Both the position numbers and the translations under genes were made by a program. Below, piece by piece: positions 59,001 through 64,000 of a DNA stretch of 64,000 nt. Origin of the DNA: Anthopleura xanthogrammica (lineage: Eukaryota > Cnidaria > Anthozoa > Actiniaria > Actiniidae); NCBI GenBank assembly GCA_964019055.1, contig OZ025215.1:10591208-10655207 (forward strand), given 5' to 3'. Under the pieces are notes generated by a model that made no database searches, was not told where the DNA came from, and worked only from the letters and a program-made list of their open reading frames with translations. Numbering within the stretch: the first letter of the stretch is position 1; each line of letters opens with the position of its first letter.

Positions 59001-62000
59001 CACCACCATCATTATCATCATCGTAAAATTAACAATAATACTAATGAAAATAATAATATCAATAATAAAGCCTGTGTCGATGAATTAATACTCCAGGTAA
59101 GATTACGATATCATGACGTCACATCAACTAATAGAGTTGTCACGTGATTTCAATATAAAGTGGCTAAGTCAACAATTGACATTTGAACTACGTTGCTATG
59201 CACCACGCTATACTTAACATAGTGATTAATGCGAGATATGTTGACGCAATTATTACGTCATCATTATGTTGATGTAAGGTGATTACCTGGCTGGACATGG
59301 CTGAACATTGCACGGAACGTGATTACTGGGTCTGGTGGTCGTGTTACAGTATTCCTCGTCTACTCGTGTTTGGTCATCCTCTCTATGACATGTTACAGTC
59401 TGAGCTTTCAGACCTACACGTACATGAAATATTAGTAAAATGAATATTATACTAGTACACCATGAATACTCTAGCCTTCTTGCACCAGTATGCCTATCAT
59501 TACCACTACCACTATCATCACCATCATAATCATCATCCCATTACCATCATCATCATCGCCATCATCCCATTACCATCATCATCATCATCATCACCATCAT
59601 AATCATCATCCCATTACCATCATAATCATCATCGCCATCATCCCATTACCACCATCATCATCATCATCACCATCATAATCATCATCCCATTACCATCATA
59701 ATCATCATCGCCATCATCCCATTACCATCATCATCATCATCATCACCATCATAATCATCATCCCATTACCATCAATTGTCACAATTTCACAAGCTTAACA
59801 ACAAGCAGTTTAATATTTCCATTGTAGAATTCTGTGTTTTACCTCCAGCACATGTAGTACTACAGTCACCTGTCAGCACAGACTTCCAGATGAATTCTGT
59901 GTCTGGAGCTGGTCCTGGCACGTAAAAGGAATAAGTATAGCCCACATTGTCGTAATAAACGTAAACGAACTGAAACGTACAACAATAGAAAAAATGGCTT
60001 GAAAGAAATTATATCTACGAAAGCACAGTAGCACTTTTACAGTGAGGGCACTCGAACAGTGAACACTTTGAGGTTTTTTCATACTTTTTCCCTCCTTTAT
60101 CCCTTGTGTGAATCGATTGGAAATATGATCTATTTTGAACAATAAAATTATTTGAGTTCAGTATTTCATTTTCAGAAAGTTTGAAGCAGTGGAAAGTTCA
60201 TGAAATATAAAAATATCAAGTGTTCATGGTTCGAGTGTCCTCACGTCGGTAACTCGTGACAGTTACTTAAGTGTTACTGATAAACTCGAGGCCGACGGGG
60301 GGAAAACTGGGTCGAGGTGGCATTGCAGTGCATTATGGGACGAAATCTTGGAAATATTTCCACCGGTAGAAAACGTACAAAGCAATTTAAACGAGACTCT
60401 GGGAAAACAATGGAGTTATCCTAATACATTCTTTTGTTTCTAGTAATAATGACACCTCAGTCTTGCAAATTTTCTGGATTCTGATTTGCTACCATTTTTT
60501 CTCAGATCAGCTGGTTAAAATATGTCTCCTATAACAGTCCCACAACGCACTGCAATGCCAACTCGACCCAGGTTTTCTTCAAACTCGGATCAAACCAACA
60601 AAGGGTTTCTTAACAAATCCTTACAAGAAGAAAGCAGTACTTACCATGGGGACTAAAGGAACTGTGTTGGGTCCCTTGAAAAACATCGACTCGGCATAAT
60701 TCAGGTGGCTGTTGGTGACATCATAGAACACAGTTGTACCAGCCACTACTTTTGATGAGTTGAGGGGACGTTCAAAAAATATAAGTGGATTGGATTCTGG
60801 TGGATATAACTTGAGATCTGGAATAAAAAATTACAAAGCTGAGCTGAATGCAGCGAAGGTATGCAAAGGTTGCCGGCGTAGGTTCTCGCCTCTCACCGGT
60901 ATGGTCCCGGGTTTTGATCCCCGGACTCGGCACCTTAACTGAGTTGAGTTTGTTGGTTCTCTTTCTACCTTGCTTCGAGGGTTTTTCTCCGGGTTCTCCG
61001 GTTTTCCTACCTTCGCAAAAATCAACCCTAATTCGATCTGAGCTGTGCGCCGTGGTCAGGAGTCGTATGGCGGCTGCCTGCGCTTCGCCTTCGCTACTCG
61101 GCCACATTGGGCTGCGTCGATCCTTTATAATTCAGCTATTAGAGCTGCAAGAAAGGATGATAAGCTACTCCAATTTATAAAGAAAATTAATGGTATCAAG
61201 AATCAAATTATCCTCGCGCTTACTAGGCATTTACTTCTGCGTATTACGTACATGTCTAATTTTCAACCAACCAATTGTCAAGACGTCTCTACTTACTCAG
61301 TAAATTCCAGGTAACTCCATTTTCTTTGATAAAAAAGTTCGTCGAGTTTGCTGGTATTACAAACATAGGATCAGCATTGGCACCACCTAAAAACAAATTT
61401 ATAAAACTTTGATATTTATTCCCTGTTCTTAGGTTGCACCTAACCATGAATAAATAAATGTCAATGAATGTTGATCTCCATACAAGTCTCTACATTACCA
61501 ACTTTATTCCACAGTTTTGTGTACTTCCCCACCGTACGGACACAGGTGCTACCATTCCCTTTGCACTTCATGCATCTGTCTTTAATCTTCCCTGAGCGAA
61601 TCCCGTGATCACACCCAACAGGCTAAAAAAATTGAATAATAATTAATAATTAATAATAGATTTAGAGCCGTAAGTCAGAAAACTGTAAAAATATGGTTAT
61701 CACGTTTCCCTCTTTAAACAAAGTTTTTGTATAGATATGTGTTATACTAATAAGAAATCTTTCATATTAAGATTTTTAAGAAAAAAATTTCTATGCTAGA
61801 GTTTAAGACAGATAAAGGCCCCATGGGACTGCCATCCCCATTCCCGAGCAGAATCATGATCCAGAAAAGCCTAGAATGCAGGCAACCCCCTCCTCGGTGT
61901 TTGTCGAGGATATCGCTTACTGCCTATCGCCTTTGCGGCTCCGACAACCCTTTTTGGAATAGGTATATCACATGACTCACCACTCGTTTTCCTGTGATGC

Positions 62001-64000
62001 AAATATCAAGCATTTGAGGGTCTTCCGAGTACTTTGTACCATCGGCAACGTTACCTTCTCCTGTCGCTGTTCCAGCCTTCTTACACCATAGATAGCAGGG
62101 AGATTTTGAGTCTAAAATAAAAACAACAAGGAATCCCTGAATTTAGCTGGAACACTAATTAACAAATCGTACGGTTCCGCGGCGACGAGATAGGATTCTC
62201 GTCGACGTCAATCAAAGGGTTTTCATGGCATTTTCAGAAACGTTTATAGGCCTTTATATCAGTGTCAGTGTCAGTGTCAGTGTCAGTGTCAGTGTCAGTG
62301 TCAGTGTCAGTGTCAGTGTCAGTGTCAGTGTCAGTGTCAGTGTCAGTGTCAGTGTCAGTGTCAGTGTCAGTGTCAGTGTCAGTGTCAGTGTCAGTGTCAG
62401 TGTCAGTGTCAGTGTCAGTGTCAGTGTCATTCCACTATGTATCAACTATCAGTTGAACAGTGGGGACTATGATGAACCAAAGTTTTGTCTTAAAAATTAT
62501 AGACCCTTCAAATCAATTATACTTCCCTCTGTTCAGTGAGTAGACTACTTACCGACATGATAGTCGCTATAAGTAGGGTCTTTAACGATACATTGGTATT
62601 TACGATAGTTCATTCCATTGCTTGGGCAGGCCTGTTAAAAGGAAAATATATCACACATGCATAAACATATATTCAGTTATTTCTGGGTTTTTTTTCTTTC
62701 TTTTTGAAGGACTGTAATTTCATATATATATATGCAGCAATTTTTTGTTGCGCATTTTTCATATTGGGGAGAAAGAAATAATCCTGGAACATTTTGTAAG
62801 AGTGTTTCCTTCAAAGATGTCCATCCCCCCCCCAAATGCCTCCCCCCGAATTTAGACAGCCACTTACTTGTGTATTACAGATTTTCCATTCACCAATAGC
62901 AGATCCTGGACAAAACTTCCCATCATACATTGGTCTAACAAAAAAAGGAGCAAACAAAATTGAAACAAACAAACCATAACGAAATATAATACGGTTGAAC
63001 CTCCACTAACGGTCACTCCTCACAATGGCCACCTCTACCTAACGGCCAAAATTTTTTGTCCCGAAAGAGAAACGAAAACAAAAAAATATTAGAGGAGGTA
63101 TTTTGATAATTAAAAAAATAGTTAATAATAATAGTTAATGATTAATTAATAATTAATAATTTCATTAGTTTAAAAAAATCTATAAATACCTTGGATTGTC
63201 ACATTCACGAGTTCGGTGGCGCAAGCCTCCTCCACAAGTTCTCGAGCATGCGCCGTAAGGACCCCACGAACCCCACCCACCATCGACAGACGGAGGGATA
63301 CTGGAACCAACATCAACACAATAGCCACCAACGCACCACTTTGAGATGCGTGGAAGACAAACAAACAAAGAGACATTTCAAATTTAATTATATACATTTA
63401 ATATACTCTGAATATCAATATATGTATTATCGATGACCACTTTAAATAGCGGTCTCGTCTCTTCGTACTTCATCATCAACCAATGGGCCTTTCTTAATAT
63501 CTATGCATGAAATCCTTAGCCTCCCGTTCTGAACACATTTAATGTATTTGCATACTTCTATGCACGCCGGGATTTTGGCTGCCGAACGAGCTTTTACACG
63601 CCTTGTTTGGTAAAACAAAGCCGCTTCACATCGAAATGTTTCGGTTTAACGTACAAAAGCCCGTGCATAGAAGTATGCGAATACATTAAATGTGTTCAGA
63701 ACGGGAGGCTAAGGATTTCATGCATAAATATACTAAAATCCTAGTATAGTGACCACCCCTAGGGTCTACACCTCTTACCATCTACCTCTCATGATTATAA
63801 TCACCTTTGAGCGATATATAGTACATAGAAAGAGCGCTATATAAATTATGAATTATAAGTTATAATCATTAATCATATCATGACAACTTAGTTGGTTGCA
63901 GACTAACCTTACGATTTCCACAAGGTGTTCCATCGACTGGAGGAGTACCGATATTACTGAAGCACCCTCCCCTTCCAGCGCAATAAAGAATACCACACTC
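55871..64000 (-). CDS. ADAMTS-B: ADAMTS-family protein with a C-terminal transmembrane anchor, 3' part (13 exons)
   Basis: Visible exons in reading order: 63908->64000, 63190-63338, 62868-62934, 62553-62631, 61981-62111, 61499-61622, 61297-61386, 60645-60817, 59843-59969, 59287-59413, 58232-58439, 57314-57536, 55871-56058; 592 residues in frame to TAA. Order: disintegrin-like ([12 protein letters not shown]), TSP1-1 ([17 protein letters not shown]), Cys-rich ([25 protein letters not shown]), spacer, TSP1-2 ([15 protein letters not shown]), TSP1-3 ([16 protein letters not shown]), a diverged TSP1-4 ([18 protein letters not shown]), a repeated Thr/Ser stalk (TTTSPTTN), one hydrophobic span ([18 protein letters not shown]) and a ~30-residue tail ([20 protein letters not shown]). 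The metalloprotease part, if present, lies beyond 64000, so an ADAMTS-like (protease-less) protein is possible. The gene is a paralogue of ADAMTS-A with the same exon plan. Confidence 0.9.
56256..57065. repeat. 57-bp satellite array, ~14 copies, in the last intron of ADAMTS-B
   Basis: The unit runs gatctaagtcagggcacggc, taactcacagatcaaaccct, gaaacaacctctgggct (57 bp). Copies differ at a few sites (cacgg/catgg, gatcg/gatca, gggct/atgct) and the variants recur in blocks, showing multi-unit duplication. The array separates the stalk exon from the transmembrane exon. Confidence 0.95.
58014..58205. mobile_element. Fold-back element next to an ADAMTS-B exon
   Basis: Left ttactgctattttcataaac, atgcgaactctgtagttgca, aatttggtttttcactg; right aaaaaccaaatttcagcttg, cacagagttagcatgtttat and gaaaatagcagtaa. 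Ends about 27 bp from exon 58232-58439. Confidence 0.82.
58481..58732. mobile_element. hAT-like non-autonomous element, CAGGGCCGTAACCAG termini
   Basis: Left caggcccgtaaccagggggg then gtgcacgtgcacccc; right gtgcacccccccggtaaatg, ttctggttacggccctg. Related in design to 39547-39797. Lies in ADAMTS-B between exons 58232-58439 and 59287-59413. Confidence 0.65.
58728..59030. repeat. SINE-type tail followed by (ATC/ATT)n array
   Basis: tatgatttatatagagccct, ttcaaaggcgcttttacaat and gagaggtggttagtatgaga match the tail at 48555-48640. They are followed by about 200 bp of imperfect CATCAT/ATTATA repeats. Confidence 0.75.
59505..59775. repeat. CAT-based minisatellite with ccattaccatcat higher-order units
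   Basis: Blocks of catcaccatcataatcatc and atcccattaccatcatc alternate four to five times in an ADAMTS-B intron. Confidence 0.9.
60038..60245. mobile_element. MITE, ACAGTGAGGACACTCGAACC family (close copy of 5439-5662)
   Basis: Left tttacagtgagggcactcga ... tgaacactttgaggtttttt; right tcaagtgttcatggttcgag, tgtcctcac. The interior (ccctcctttatcccttgtgt) is nearly identical to 5439-5662. The last bases of the right end are cut off. Confidence 0.85.
60302..60588. mobile_element. Fold-back element with ~38-bp arms
   Basis: Left aaaactgggtcgaggtggca + ttgcagtgcattatgggac; right gtcccacaacgcactgcaat + gccaactcgacccaggtttt. About 285 bp, in an ADAMTS-B intron. Confidence 0.8.
60850..61085 (+). mobile_element. 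tRNA-derived SINE-like element
   Basis: A B-box-like cccgggttttgatccccgg follows ttgccggcgtaggttctcgc. The body gttggttctctttctacctt, tttttctccgggttctccgg and cgcaaaaatcaaccctaatt is shared with 23225-23505 and 45262-45500. Could be a real SINE or a SINE-derived repeat. Confidence 0.65.
62259..62428. repeat. (CAGTGT)n hexamer array, ~28 copies, pure
   Basis: Pure 6-bp repeat of about 170 bp between ADAMTS-B exons 61981-62111 and 62553-62631. Open frames are Ser-Val or Leu-Thr runs and not genes. Confidence 0.97.
62988..63065. mobile_element. Half of a GGCCACC-type fold-back element
   Basis: acggttgaacctccactaac, aatggccacctctacctaac, ggccaaaattttttgtcccg matches the inverted right end of 15691-15865. 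The other end is not seen, so it is truncated. Confidence 0.55.
63497..63730. mobile_element. MITE with ~65-bp terminal inverted repeats
   Basis: Left atgcatgaaatccttagcct, cccgttctgaacacatttaa, tgtatttgcatacttctatg; right catagaagtatgcgaataca, ttaaatgtgttcagaacggg, aggctaaggatttcatgcat. About 230 bp, between the first two visible ADAMTS-B exons. Confidence 0.9.
63775..63860 (-). mobile_element. SINE-type 3' tail, reverse orientation
   Basis: ccatctacctctcatgatta, taatcacctttgagcgatat, gaaagagcgctatataaatt is the reverse complement of the tail block at 48555-48640. Confidence 0.6.

Overview
This is eukaryotic, animal-type DNA. It is AT-rich and intron-dense with canonical GT..AG splice sites, packed with microsatellites, small fold-back (MITE-like) elements and tRNA-derived SINE-like copies. 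The protein families (ADAMTS with WSC-like modules, a secreted apple/EGF/fibrinogen-like protein, a giant beta-helix membrane protein) fit a cnidarian, probably an anthozoan such as a stony coral. The lineage is inferred from gene content, not proven. All seven recognisable genes lie on the minus strand. I rebuilt the exons by hand from splice sites; every model keeps its reading frame across all junctions.

Layout in window order (each gene reads right to left). 203-8379: CDC14-type dual-specificity phosphatase, 14 exons seen, 3' end off the window. 10158-13956: tandem-rhodanese sulfurtransferase (TST/MPST type), 7 exons, complete. 16293-20078: intronless gene for a 1,261-residue protein with signal peptide, beta-helix ectodomain and many membrane segments. 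22159-29746: SSX2IP/ADIP, a centrosome and junction coiled-coil protein, 14 exons, complete. 31455-33239: two-exon secreted protein with apple/PAN-like, EGF and fibrinogen-like parts. 36391-52270: complete 26-exon ADAMTS metalloprotease (1,211 residues). 55871-64000: 3' part of a second ADAMTS-family gene.

The most interesting part is the pair of ADAMTS genes. They are head-to-tail paralogues whose twelve comparable exons match one for one in order, phase and nearly in length, but their C-termini differ completely. ADAMTS-A has two phase 1-1 exons encoding WSC-like modules inside its last thrombospondin repeat. ADAMTS-B ends in a Thr/Ser-rich stalk, one transmembrane helix and a short tail, so it is predicted to be membrane-anchored, unlike ordinary secreted ADAMTS proteins. 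Both C-terminal changes begin at a phase 1 intron, pointing to exon shuffling.

The rest is introns and intergenic DNA full of repeats: long pure 6- and 8-mer arrays, 12-, 20-, 36-, 57-, 127- and 140-bp tandem repeats, and at least fifteen fold-back elements in several families. A 57-bp satellite in two different introns matches a segment next to a SINE-like copy elsewhere in the window. I found no rRNA, convincing tRNA gene, CRISPR array or autonomous transposase.
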